From Roseovarius mucosus (GTDB lineage: Bacteria; Pseudomonadota; Alphaproteobacteria; Rhodobacterales; Rhodobacteraceae): a stretch of 64,000 bases of DNA. The notes beneath the pieces are model-generated. The model ran no database searches. It was not told where the DNA came from and saw nothing but the letters and a program-made list of their open reading frames with translations. Position numbers and translations under genes: made by a program. Location: positions 1,240,001 through 1,304,000 of the forward strand of contig NZ_CP020474.1 of NCBI RefSeq assembly GCF_002080415.1. Direction: 5' to 3'. Of this stretch, positions 56,583-64,000 are shown one piece after another; the first letter of the stretch is position 1; each line of letters starts with the position of its first letter.

Positions 56583-59348
56583 TCAGGCTGAGGCGCGCTC
56601 GACCCCTTCTTCGATGGCGGCGCGCAGTTTGCGTTCAAGCGCGGCGCGCTTGCTGTCTGAGTGGAATTTCAGCCCGAACATATCCTTGACATAAAACGTA
56701 TCAACCACCTGTTCGCCAAAGGTCGCGATCACGGCAGAGGCGATATAGACGTTGTTGGCGGCCAAGGTCCGCGTAAGATCGTAGAGCAGGCCGGGGCGGT
56801 CGCGGGTATCCACCTCGATGATCGTATAGATTTCAGAGCCATCGTTATCAAAGGTGATATGGGTGGGCACGCGAAAGGCGCGCTCGCGCTTCTTGAGCTT
56901 GTCGCGGGATTTGATCGCCTCGCGGGGAACCACCTCGCCTTTGAGGGTCTTTTGGATCATGTTGCGCAGGCGCGGCAGGCGGTCGGCTTCAAAGGGGTGC
57001 CCATCGGCGTCCTGTATCCAGAAGACCGCAGTGGCAAAGCCATCCTTGGACGTATAGGTGCGCGCGTCCACCACATTGGCCCCGACCAGCGCCAAGGCCC
57101 CCGCCAGACGCGAAAAGATACCCGGATGATCGGCCAGCGCGAAACAGGCGCGGGTGGCATCGCGATCCTCGTCAATCGCCAGATCAATGGCAATCTCATC
57201 CTCGGTCAGATTGTGCAGCAGGCGGGCAAAGACCACATGCGCGGTAACATGCAGCCCCTGCCAATAGGGCGGATAATGGCGCGAGGTCTCGTGCTTGAGG
57301 TCCTTGGCATCCCAATCCGGCAGCGCCTCGCGCAGGTTGCGCTTGGCATCCGAGCCGCGCTGTTCACGGTTGAGATCCTCAAGCCCGCCTTCCATGGCGC
57401 GGCGGGTCTGGCGGTAAAGGGCGCGCAAGAGCGACGCCTTCCAATTGTTCCAGGTGCCGGGGCCAACGCCGCGAATATCACAGACCGTGAGCAAGAGCAG
57501 CAGGTCAAGCCGTTCGCGAGTTTGCACCGCCTTGGCAAAATCGCGCACGGTGCGGGGATCGGCGATATCGCGTTTCTGCGCCATGTCAGACATCAGAAGG
57601 TGATAGCGCACCAGCCATTCAACGGTATCCACCTCGCGCGGTTTCAGCCCCAGACGGGGCCCGACACGGCGGGCGATGCGCGCGCCAAGGATGGCGTGAT
57701 CCTCTTCACGGCCCTTGCCGATGTCATGCAGGAGGAGCGCCACATAGAGCACGCGGCGGTTGATCCCTTCTTTGAGAATTGACGAGGACACCGGCAATTC
57801 CTCGATCAGCTCGCGCCGCTCGATCTGGGCCAAGTGGCTGATACATTGGATGATATGCTCATCCACCGTGTAATGGTGATACATATTGAACTGCATCATC
57901 GCGACGATGGGTTCAAATTCCGGGATAAAGGCCGAGAGCACGCCCAATTCGTTCATACGCCTGAGCGCGCGTTCCGGGTTGCCATGTTTCAGCAGCAGGT
58001 CGAGAAAAAGCTTTTGCGCGGCAGGGTCGTTGCGCATGCTCTCGTCGATCAGCCGGATATTGGCCGAAACCAGCAGCATCGCATCGGGATGGATCAAGAG
58101 GCCGGTGCGCAGCGCCTCTTCGAACAGGCGCAAAAGATTGAGCGGGTCGGTGAGAAAGCTTTTGGGATCGGCGATACCAAGGCGGCCGTGCACCTCGACA
58201 TAGCCCTCTTTCAGGGTCTTGCGGCGGCGCAAAAGGCGTTGCAAGAGCGGCTCAGACTTGATCTGCGTCGCCTCAAGCTTGGTCAGGAAAATCCGCGTGA
58301 GATCGCCGACGGCAGTGGCGTGGCGAAAATAGTCCTGCATGAAGATTTCCACCCCACGCCGGGCGGCGGTATCCTTGTAGCCCATGCGCTGCGCCACCTC
58401 GACCTGCATGTCAAAGGTGAGCTGGTCATTGGGCCGCCCGATGATCAGATGCAGATGGCACCGCACCGCCCAAAGAAAATTCTCGGCCTTGGAAAAGGTG
58501 GCGAATTCCTCGGGCGTGAACATGCCCAAGGCCACCAGCTCGCTTACGTCACGAACACGGTGCAGGTATTTGGCGATCCAGAACAGCGATTGCAGGTCGC
58601 GCAATCCGCCCTTGCCCTCTTTGACATTGGGCTCGACCATATAGCGCTCGCCCTGCTTTTCATGGCGCGCGTCGCGTTCCGCGAGCTTGGCCTCGGTAAA
58701 GGCGCGCTCCGAGCCTTTGAAGAGGTCATTCCAGAGGCGCTGGTTGAGCTTTTCGGCCAGATCCCCCTCGCCCGCGAGAAAGCGGTTTTCGAGGAGCGCT
58801 GTGCGGATCGTGTAATCCTCGCCACCAAGGCGCAAACAATCGCGGATGGTCCGGCTGGAATGCCCGACCTTGAGCCGCAGATCCCACAGCATGTAGAGCA
58901 TGGATTCAATCACGCTCTCGGCCCAGGGGGTGATCTTGTAGGGCGTGAGGAACAACAGATCGACATCGGAATGCGGTGCCATCTCGCCGCGACCATAGCC
59001 GCCCACGGCAAAGACGGCGATGCGCTCGGCCTCGGTCGGGTTGGGCAGCGGGTGCATGACACGGGTGGCCACATCAAGCGTGGTCAGGATCAAACAATCC
59101 GTGAGCCAGCAATAGGAGCGGGTGGCGGGACGCGCGGCAAAGGGCTGTGCCGCCAGCCCCTCAGCTATCGCATCGCGACCTTGGGTGATCCGTGTGCTGA
59201 GGCAGGCCACAACCCCACGCCGAAGCGCGCCCATGTCTGGCCCCGCCTCGGCCACGGCCCGCGCGATCTCTGCCGCAACGGCGGGAATGTCGAAAATCGT
59301 TTCGGCAGGACAGATCAGATCATCCCGCGCCGTGATGAGTTGAATCAT
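56583..59348 (-). CDS. glnD: [Protein-PII] uridylyltransferase / uridylyl-removing enzyme
   Basis: A 921-residue nitrogen sensor that uridylylates PII proteins at low glutamine and removes UMP at high glutamine. The nucleotidyltransferase motif GGYGRGEMAPHSDVD is at residues 116-130. The HD domain for UMP removal is at about 535-545 (LLLHDIGKGREEDH). Two ACT domains at the C-terminus sense glutamine; DTRDRPGLLYDLTRTLAANNV is the second. It is the complete enzyme. Confidence 0.96.
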   Translation of the reverse strand: MIQLITARDDLICPAETIFDIPAVAAEIARAVAEAGPDMGALRRGVVACLSTRITQGRDAIAEGLAAQPFAARPATRSYCWLTDCLILTTLDVATRVMHPLPNPTEAERIAVFAVGGYGRGEMAPHSDVDLLFLTPYKITPWAESVIESMLYMLWDLRLKVGHSSRTIRDCLRLGGEDYTIRTALLENRFLAGEGDLAEKLNQRLWNDLFKGSERAFTEAKLAERDARHEKQGERYMVEPNVKEGKGGLRDLQSLFWIAKYLHRVRDVSELVALGMFTPEEFATFSKAENFLWAVRCHLHLIIGRPNDQLTFDMQVEVAQRMGYKDTAARRGVEIFMQDYFRHATAVGDLTRIFLTKLEATQIKSEPLLQRLLRRRKTLKEGYVEVHGRLGIADPKSFLTDPLNLLRLFEEALRTGLLIHPDAMLLVSANIRLIDESMRNDPAAQKLFLDLLLKHGNPERALRRMNELGVLSAFIPEFEPIVAMMQFNMYHHYTVDEHIIQCISHLAQIERRELIEELPVSSSILKEGINRRVLYVALLLHDIGKGREEDHAILGARIARRVGPRLGLKPREVDTVEWLVRYHLLMSDMAQKRDIADPRTVRDFAKAVQTRERLDLLLLLTVCDIRGVGPGTWNNWKASLLRALYRQTRRAMEGGLEDLNREQRGSDAKRNLREALPDWDAKDLKHETSRHYPPYWQGLHVTAHVVFARLLHNLTEDEIAIDLAIDEDRDATRACFALADHPGIFSRLAGALALVGANVVDARTYTSKDGFATAVFWIQDADGHPFEADRLPRLRNMIQKTLKGEVVPREAIKSRDKLKKRERAFRVPTHITFDNDGSEIYTIIEVDTRDRPGLLYDLTRTLAANNVYIASAVIATFGEQVVDTFYVKDMFGLKFHSDSKRAALERKLRAAIEEGVERASA

Positions 59349-59400
59349 GTCCGACGTTTCGCACCCTCGTCAGAGGTTGGTGCCATGATGCGCATTGGGA

Positions 59401-60591
59401 TCAAAATCCGGCCCCGCCAAAGCTTTGGGGGGCGGGGGACAGGATCGTCACGCGCCGGTCGCGGATCGTGGCCACGGCCAGTCCGCGCTCGTTGCTGCCA
59501 TCGGGGCGGAAACGGAAAACACCGCTGACGCCCTGAAACCCGGCCGATTGGGTTAGCGCCGCGCGGCCCAAAGCCTCGCGGTTGCCGGATTTGACCAAGG
59601 CCCCGACCGCAGCAATGCCATCATAGGACAGGCTTGCGATGGGATGGGGGACATTGCCATAGGCGGCGCTGAAGCGCTGGGTGAACTGGCTTGCACGGGC
59701 CGGGTCCGGTAGGGCGAACCACCCGCCCTGCACCCCCGGCAGATCAAGCGTCTGCGGCGGGGTATCCCAACGCGACAGGCCAATATACTGCACCCGGTCC
59801 GGGCCAAGCCCGTTTTCAGGCAGCATTTGGGTAAAGAGCGGCAGGGCCCCCGCGGAATTCGCCGTGAGGAAAATCGCATCGGCAGCATTGGTTTCGGCGG
59901 CAGTCTTGATCTTGGGGATGGCGTCAATCACGCCCTCTTGCGAGAATTCATAGCCCACGCTGCCCGCCAAGGTCGCGCCATTGTCGCGCACCGCCTGCTC
60001 AATGGCTGTGCGGCCAAGCTGACCCGCGAGATTGTCGGAATAGACCGCCATGATGCGGGATTTCTGTTGCCGGGTGGCAAAATCCGCAAGCCGGTTGGCC
60101 GTATTCTGAAAGGTCTGCCCAAGGATGAAAAGATTTCCGCCCGCAATGGTCGGATTGTTGGAAAAGGCCAGCACGTTGATGTTGCGCGGGGCCATGGCGA
60201 CCGCCACGGCATTGGCCGATTCGGCATGGAGCGGCCCGATGATGATCCGCGCGCCGTCAGCGGCGGCATTGAGCGCGGCCTGCTGCGCCTGTCCGGCTTG
60301 ACCAGCGGTGCCATAGACGCGCAGGTCGATCTGCACGCCTGCAAGGTCCGCAACCGCCAACCGCGCCGCGTTTTCAAGATCGCGCGCCAACTGCGCCTCT
60401 TGCGCATCCGCACTGCCATGCGGCACGAGCAAGGCCACCGGAACCGGCCCCGAAGGTGCCGTGCCACCACCACCGGGCGCGGCCACCGACACAGGCTGAC
60501 AGGCGGCCAAGACGAGTGCTGCAAGCATCAGGAAAGGCCGAAGCGCCAGGGTGGCGACCGACTTGCGGATGATGTGTAAAACGGCGAACAT
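59401..60591 (-). CDS. Penicillin-binding protein activator, LpoA-like lipoprotein
   Basis: A 396-residue periplasmic lipoprotein. The signal ends with the lipobox LAAC (Cys31). The mature part is a type I periplasmic-binding fold (LIVLPHGS-like VALLVPHGS, then GPLHAESANAVA), matching the C-terminal domain of LpoA. The long N-terminal TPR part of E. coli LpoA is absent. Divergence from rsmI-yraN matches the conserved lpoA-rsmI-yraN neighbourhood. ATG 60591 follows GGGAG. Confidence 0.83.
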   Translation of the reverse strand: MFAVLHIIRKSVATLALRPFLMLAALVLAACQPVSVAAPGGGGTAPSGPVPVALLVPHGSADAQEAQLARDLENAARLAVADLAGVQIDLRVYGTAGQAGQAQQAALNAAADGARIIIGPLHAESANAVAVAMAPRNINVLAFSNNPTIAGGNLFILGQTFQNTANRLADFATRQQKSRIMAVYSDNLAGQLGRTAIEQAVRDNGATLAGSVGYEFSQEGVIDAIPKIKTAAETNAADAIFLTANSAGALPLFTQMLPENGLGPDRVQYIGLSRWDTPPQTLDLPGVQGGWFALPDPARASQFTQRFSAAYGNVPHPIASLSYDGIAAVGALVKSGNREALGRAALTQSAGFQGVSGVFRFRPDGSNERGLAVATIRDRRVTILSPAPQSFGGAGF

Positions 60592-60675
60592 GCGTATCTC
60601 TCACTCCCTTGTTGCGCTTTGCCCTTGGCCAGACGCGATTGCGGACAATCATAACGGTCATATGGAGCGGGTCCA

Positions 60676-61554
60676 GTGGTGAATCCCAAACAGCAGAAAC
60701 TGGCCGGTGGTCTCTACCTCATCGCCACACCGATCGGCACCGCGCGCGACATCACGCTGCGCGCGCTCGACATCCTCGCCTCGGCGGATGTGCTGGTGGC
60801 CGAAGATACGCGCAGCCTGCGGCGGCTGATGGAGATTCACGGCGTGCGGCTCGATGACCGCCCGCTCTGGCCCTATCACGACCACAACGGCGGGCAGATG
60901 CGGCCCCGGATACTGGCGGCGCTCGAGGCTGGGCAATCGGTGGTCTACGCCTCGGAGGCGGGGACGCCAATGGTGGCAGACCCCGGATTCGATCTGGGCC
61001 GCGCGGCGGTCGCGGCGGGGTTTGACCTTGTCTCGGCCCCCGGCCCTTCGGCGGTGATCACGGCGCTGACGCTGGCGGGCCTGCCCACGGATCGCTTTCT
61101 CTTTGCCGGGTTCCTGCCCAACACCGCCTCCAAGCGCAAGACGGTGCTCAAGGAGCTGGCAAGCGTGCCCGCAACGCTGGTGTTTTACGAATCGCCCAAG
61201 CGGGTGGTGGCGATGCTGCGCGATGCGGCCGAAGTGTTGGGCGGTGCGCGCGCCGCGGCGGTCTGCCGCGAGTTGACCAAGAAATTCGAGGAGGTCCGGC
61301 GCGGCACACTCAATGAATTGGCCCTGATCTGGGCCGATGCGCCGCCAAAAGGCGAAATTGTCGTGATTATTGATCGTGGCGGTTCGGAGAAAATTAAGGA
61401 AGTTGATTTAGACCGAATGGTGCTTGATGCGCTCAAGGGGCACTCTGTGCGCGATGCGGCGGATCTGGTGGCGGCGGACACAGGCATGCCCCGGCGCGAG
61501 ATTTATCAACGGGCGCTCTCTTTGGCAAAGAGCGGAGATTCAGAGGCGGATTGA
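60676..61554 (+). CDS. rsmI: 16S rRNA (cytidine-1402 2'-O)-methyltransferase
   Basis: A 292-residue SAM-dependent methyltransferase modifying C1402 in the 30S decoding centre. LYLIATPIGTARDITLRAL and AEDTRSLRRLM at the N-terminus, and PGPSAVITAL and FYESPKR later, are characteristic of RsmI (tetrapyrrole methylase fold). GTG 60676 follows GGAG; the next codon is also GTG. yraN follows after three bases. Confidence 0.94.
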   Translation: MVNPKQQKLAGGLYLIATPIGTARDITLRALDILASADVLVAEDTRSLRRLMEIHGVRLDDRPLWPYHDHNGGQMRPRILAALEAGQSVVYASEAGTPMVADPGFDLGRAAVAAGFDLVSAPGPSAVITALTLAGLPTDRFLFAGFLPNTASKRKTVLKELASVPATLVFYESPKRVVAMLRDAAEVLGGARAAAVCRELTKKFEEVRRGTLNELALIWADAPPKGEIVVIIDRGGSEKIKEVDLDRMVLDALKGHSVRDAADLVAADTGMPRREIYQRALSLAKSGDSEAD

Positions 61555-61557
61555 GAG

Positions 61558-61992
61558 ATGCGGCAACTGGCATTTGATTTTGAGGCGATTGGCGGGGCGG
61601 CGATTGTGGTGGCCCCGCTAGTCTTGCGCCGTCAGGATCGGGGGCGGCGCGCCTATCTCTCGGGTCGGGCGGCGGAGGCCGGTGTTTTGCGCGCCTACGA
61701 ACGGCGGGGCGTGACAGCATTGCACCAACGCTGGCGCGGGCAAAGTGGCGAGATCGACATGATCCTGCGCGCGCCCGATACGTATGTCTTCTGCGAGGTC
61801 AAGCAGGCGGCCAGCTTTGATCTGGCCATCGAGCGGCTGCACCAAGGCCAGATGCGGCGCATCCACGCCGCCGCGTCGGAATATCTGGGCCTTTTGCCCG
61901 AGGGGCAATTGGCCTCTGTTCGTTTTGATCTGGGGATCGTGGATGGCCGGGGCGATGTGCGCATTCTTGAGAATGCCTTTGGTCATTTCTGA
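61558..61992 (+). CDS. YraN family protein (UPF0102)
   Basis: A 144-residue restriction-endonuclease-like fold protein. The family core GRAAEAGVLRAYERRG, then QSGEIDMIL and VFCEVKQA (the E-x-K nuclease-like motif), is intact. The activity is not known. It is coupled to rsmI as in many proteobacteria. Confidence 0.88.
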   Translation: MRQLAFDFEAIGGAAIVVAPLVLRRQDRGRRAYLSGRAAEAGVLRAYERRGVTALHQRWRGQSGEIDMILRAPDTYVFCEVKQAASFDLAIERLHQGQMRRIHAAASEYLGLLPEGQLASVRFDLGIVDGRGDVRILENAFGHF

Positions 61993-62050
61993 ATTGCGCG
62001 CCCCGCGCTCTTGCCGCATGTAGGCAGGAGACGGTGAAAAGGGGCAGGAT

Positions 62051-62986
62051 ATGAAAATCGCCTTTCAGATGGACCCGATCGGGCCGATCAATATCAACGG
62101 AGACAGCACCTTTCGCATCGCGGAAGAGGCGCAGGCGCGCGGCTATGAGCTGTTTTACTACACGCCCGACCGGCTGGCCTATGACGAGGGGCGGGTGACG
62201 GCGCGGGGCTGGCCCCTGACCGTGCAACGGGTGCAGGGCGATCATTTTCGGCTGGGCGCAGAGCAAACAGTCGATCTGAGCACCTTCGATGTGGTCTGGC
62301 TGCGCCAAGACCCGCCGTTCGATATGTTCTACATCACCACAACCCATATCCTGCAACGGCTGAGCCCCGGCACACTGGTGGCAAATGATCCGTTCTGGGT
62401 GCGCAACTATCCTGAAAAGCTGCTGATTCTCGATTTCCCGCAACTCATGCCGCCCACGGCGATTGCCCGCGATCTCGAGACGATCCGCGCCTTTCGCGCA
62501 CGGCATGGCGATGTGATCCTCAAGCCGCTTTACGGCAACGGCGGCGCGGGCGTGTTCCACCTGCCCGAGAGCGACCGCAACCTTGCCAGCCTGCATGAGA
62601 TGTTCACCGGATTCAGCCGCGAGCCGCTCATCGTGCAAAAATACCTGCCCGCCGTCAGCAAGGGCGACAAACGGGTGATTCTGGTGGATGGCGAACCCAT
62701 CGGGGCCATCAACCGCGTGCCCGCGCAGGGCGAGACGCGCTCAAACATGCATGTGGGCGGGCGCGCGGAAAAGGTCGAGCTGACCGCCCGCGACCGCGAG
62801 ATTTGCGCCACCATCGGGCCGCTTTTGCGCGAGAAGGGGCAGATATTCGTCGGCATAGACGTGATCGGCGACTATCTCACCGAGATCAACGTGACCTCGC
62901 CCACCGGCCTGCAAGAGCTGGAGCGGTTTGACGGCACCAATGGTGCCGGGCTGATCTGGGATGCAATCGCGACACGGCGGGGATGA
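62051..62986 (+). CDS. gshB: Glutathione synthase
   Basis: A 311-residue ATP-grasp ligase that joins gamma-glutamylcysteine and glycine. [15 protein letters not shown] at the N-terminus, [16 protein letters not shown] in the middle, and [20 protein letters not shown] near the C-terminus are diagnostic. It supplies the glutathione used by GloB, the GST and the cyclotransferase elsewhere in the window. The stop overlaps the next gene (ATGA). Confidence 0.96.
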   Translation: MKIAFQMDPIGPININGDSTFRIAEEAQARGYELFYYTPDRLAYDEGRVTARGWPLTVQRVQGDHFRLGAEQTVDLSTFDVVWLRQDPPFDMFYITTTHILQRLSPGTLVANDPFWVRNYPEKLLILDFPQLMPPTAIARDLETIRAFRARHGDVILKPLYGNGGAGVFHLPESDRNLASLHEMFTGFSREPLIVQKYLPAVSKGDKRVILVDGEPIGAINRVPAQGETRSNMHVGGRAEKVELTARDREICATIGPLLREKGQIFVGIDVIGDYLTEINVTSPTGLQELERFDGTNGAGLIWDAIATRRG

Positions 62987-63861
62987 GCTGGCAACTGCGC
63001 CTCTTGAACCGCCAGTTGCGCTGGTTCGAGAAGCCGGCGCTGGCGCGCCATGACAAGGACCGCCTCCGGCGGTCCTTTGCGTTCAAATCGCGGCTTTATT
63101 TTCATGCCCCCTTTGGCAGTTCCTTTCTGCGTGACACGCTAGACGGGGTGCCGGTGCAATGGGCGCGGGCCCGTGGTGCGCAACCTGCGCCCGTGATCCT
63201 CTATTTCCATGGCGGGGCCTATGTCTTTGGCACCTCGACCACGCATCGGGCGATGCTGGCCAAGCTCTCGGCGCTGACCGGGCTGCCCGCCTGTTTGCCC
63301 GATTACCGGCTGGCCCCCGAGCATCCTTTTCCGGCGCAGATCACGGATGCGCTGGCCACATACCGCGCGCTGAGGGCCAAGCAGGAGGTGATCATCGGTG
63401 GCGATAGCGCGGGCGGCGGGCTGGCGCTTGCGCTCTTGCATGAAATCCTTGCACAGGGTCTTGCCCCGCCCTTGGGCGTCTTTGCCTTTTCGCCCCTTAC
63501 CGATGTGACCTATTCCGGCGCGTCCGTCACCGAGAATGCCGCGCGCGATTGCGTGCTGTCGGCCAGCCGGGTCGCCGAGATGCTGGAGATGTTCTTGCGC
63601 GGGCAAGACCCTCGCGACCCGCGCGCCTCGCCTCTCTTTGGTGTGTTCACCGGCGCGCCGCCCGTGTGGATGACCGTGGGCGACACCGAGATCCTGCGCG
63701 ATGATACGCTGCGGATGCAGGCCGCGCTGGTGGCGCAGGGGGTGCAGAGCACACTCACAGTCGCGCCCGATCATCCGCATGTCTGGCCAATTTTCCACAA
63801 TATCCTGCCCGAGGCGCGCAGCACCCTGCGCGATCTGGCCGCCTGGATCAGGTCTCTTTGA
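62983..63861 (+). CDS. Alpha/beta hydrolase, hormone-sensitive lipase family
   Basis: A 292-residue esterase-type hydrolase. HGGAYVFG is the oxyanion-hole motif of the HSL family. The nucleophile Ser142 is in GDSAGGG, the acid is in [10 protein letters not shown], and the histidine is in DHPHVW. The substrate is unknown. It is coupled to gshB by a four-base overlap and converges on comM with a 14-base overlap. Confidence 0.88.
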   Translation: MSWQLRLLNRQLRWFEKPALARHDKDRLRRSFAFKSRLYFHAPFGSSFLRDTLDGVPVQWARARGAQPAPVILYFHGGAYVFGTSTTHRAMLAKLSALTGLPACLPDYRLAPEHPFPAQITDALATYRALRAKQEVIIGGDSAGGGLALALLHEILAQGLAPPLGVFAFSPLTDVTYSGASVTENAARDCVLSASRVAEMLEMFLRGQDPRDPRASPLFGVFTGAPPVWMTVGDTEILRDDTLRMQAALVAQGVQSTLTVAPDHPHVWPIFHNILPEARSTLRDLAAWIRSL

Positions 63862-64000
63862 CCCCGGCGATGCGAAAGCTGACCGCCTCGGCCACGTGCG
63901 GCAGGCGGACATCCACGGAGCCGTCAAGATCGGCGATGGTGCGCGCCACCCGCAACACCCGGTGATAGCCCCGCGCCGTAAGCCCAAAGCGGCTGGCAAC
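63848..64000 (-). CDS. ComM/YifB-family Mg-chelatase-like AAA ATPase (5' end cut by window)
   Basis: Only the last 50 residues are present. [30 protein letters not shown] sequence and the VAEAVSFR end match the C-terminal domain of ComM, a helicase that promotes branch migration in natural transformation. The stop codon is at 63848-63850. The rest of the gene lies beyond base 64000. Confidence 0.82.
   Translation of the reverse strand, partial: VASRFGLTARGYHRVLRVARTIADLDGSVDVRLPHVAEAVSFRIAGVKET

Overview
The window is a GC-rich, gene-dense piece of an alphaproteobacterial chromosome, most likely from the Rhodobacteraceae (Roseobacter group). The assignment rests on family content: a second heat-shock-type sigma factor (RpoH-II), a UPF0262 protein, a DUF2125 protein, a PetP/PetR-like regulator pair, a type I-secreted RTX protein, a Hint-domain protein, frequent GTG starts, and many 4-base start/stop overlaps (ATGA). 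No phage, transposase, CRISPR array or rRNA operon is visible. Both ends cut a gene: 5-formyltetrahydrofolate cyclo-ligase on the left and a ComM/YifB ATPase on the right.

Layout. Positions 1-5 kb hold the cyclo-ligase, an NsrR-type nitric-oxide sensor with a strong dyad upstream, a methyltransferase, GloB and ClpA. Positions 5-11 kb carry an M23 peptidase, a MotA/MotB-like pair with a very long coiled coil, a gamma-glutamylcyclotransferase, a DUF2125 protein and an unusual glutathione transferase. Positions 11.8-19.5 kb hold cobC-cobU facing a chain of rpoH2, chaN-like, coaBC, dut, moeB-like and an M3 peptidase. Positions 19.6-24.2 kb are a minus-strand surface-carbohydrate block: phosphohexomutase, kdsA, kpsE-like and kpsT-like. 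Positions 24.5-32.8 kb are a mixed plus-strand series including an LpxR-like protein, a Hint protein, a peroxiredoxin, rpsD and a hisC-tyrA pair.

Positions 32.8-40.8 kb form a tightly coupled minus-strand polysaccharide operon: initiating sugar transferase, ligase/polymerase-like membrane protein, GT4 glycosyltransferase, SGNH acyltransferase, GMC oxidoreductase and SDR. It has an 878-base leader without a gene. Positions 41.6-50.7 kb centre on branched-chain amino acid metabolism (ilvE, leuC, leuD, leuB) with petP/petR-like regulators. Positions 51-64 kb hold an aldehyde dehydrogenase and its probable regulator, tRNA-Pro(CGG), a vanadium haloperoxidase-RTX fusion, glnD, an lpoA-rsmI-yraN neighbourhood, gshB and an alpha/beta hydrolase.

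The least explained signals are a three-copy intergenic repeat with self-complementary hairpins (19.5, 28.7 and 43.9 kb), a 138-base inverted-repeat element behind leuB, operator-like dyads in front of nsrR, kpsT and ilvE/petP, the MotA/MotB-like pair, the GMC-SDR pair in the polysaccharide operon, and two genes whose coding frames seem to lack a canonical start codon. All functional names come from reading motifs and family knowledge; no database search was run.
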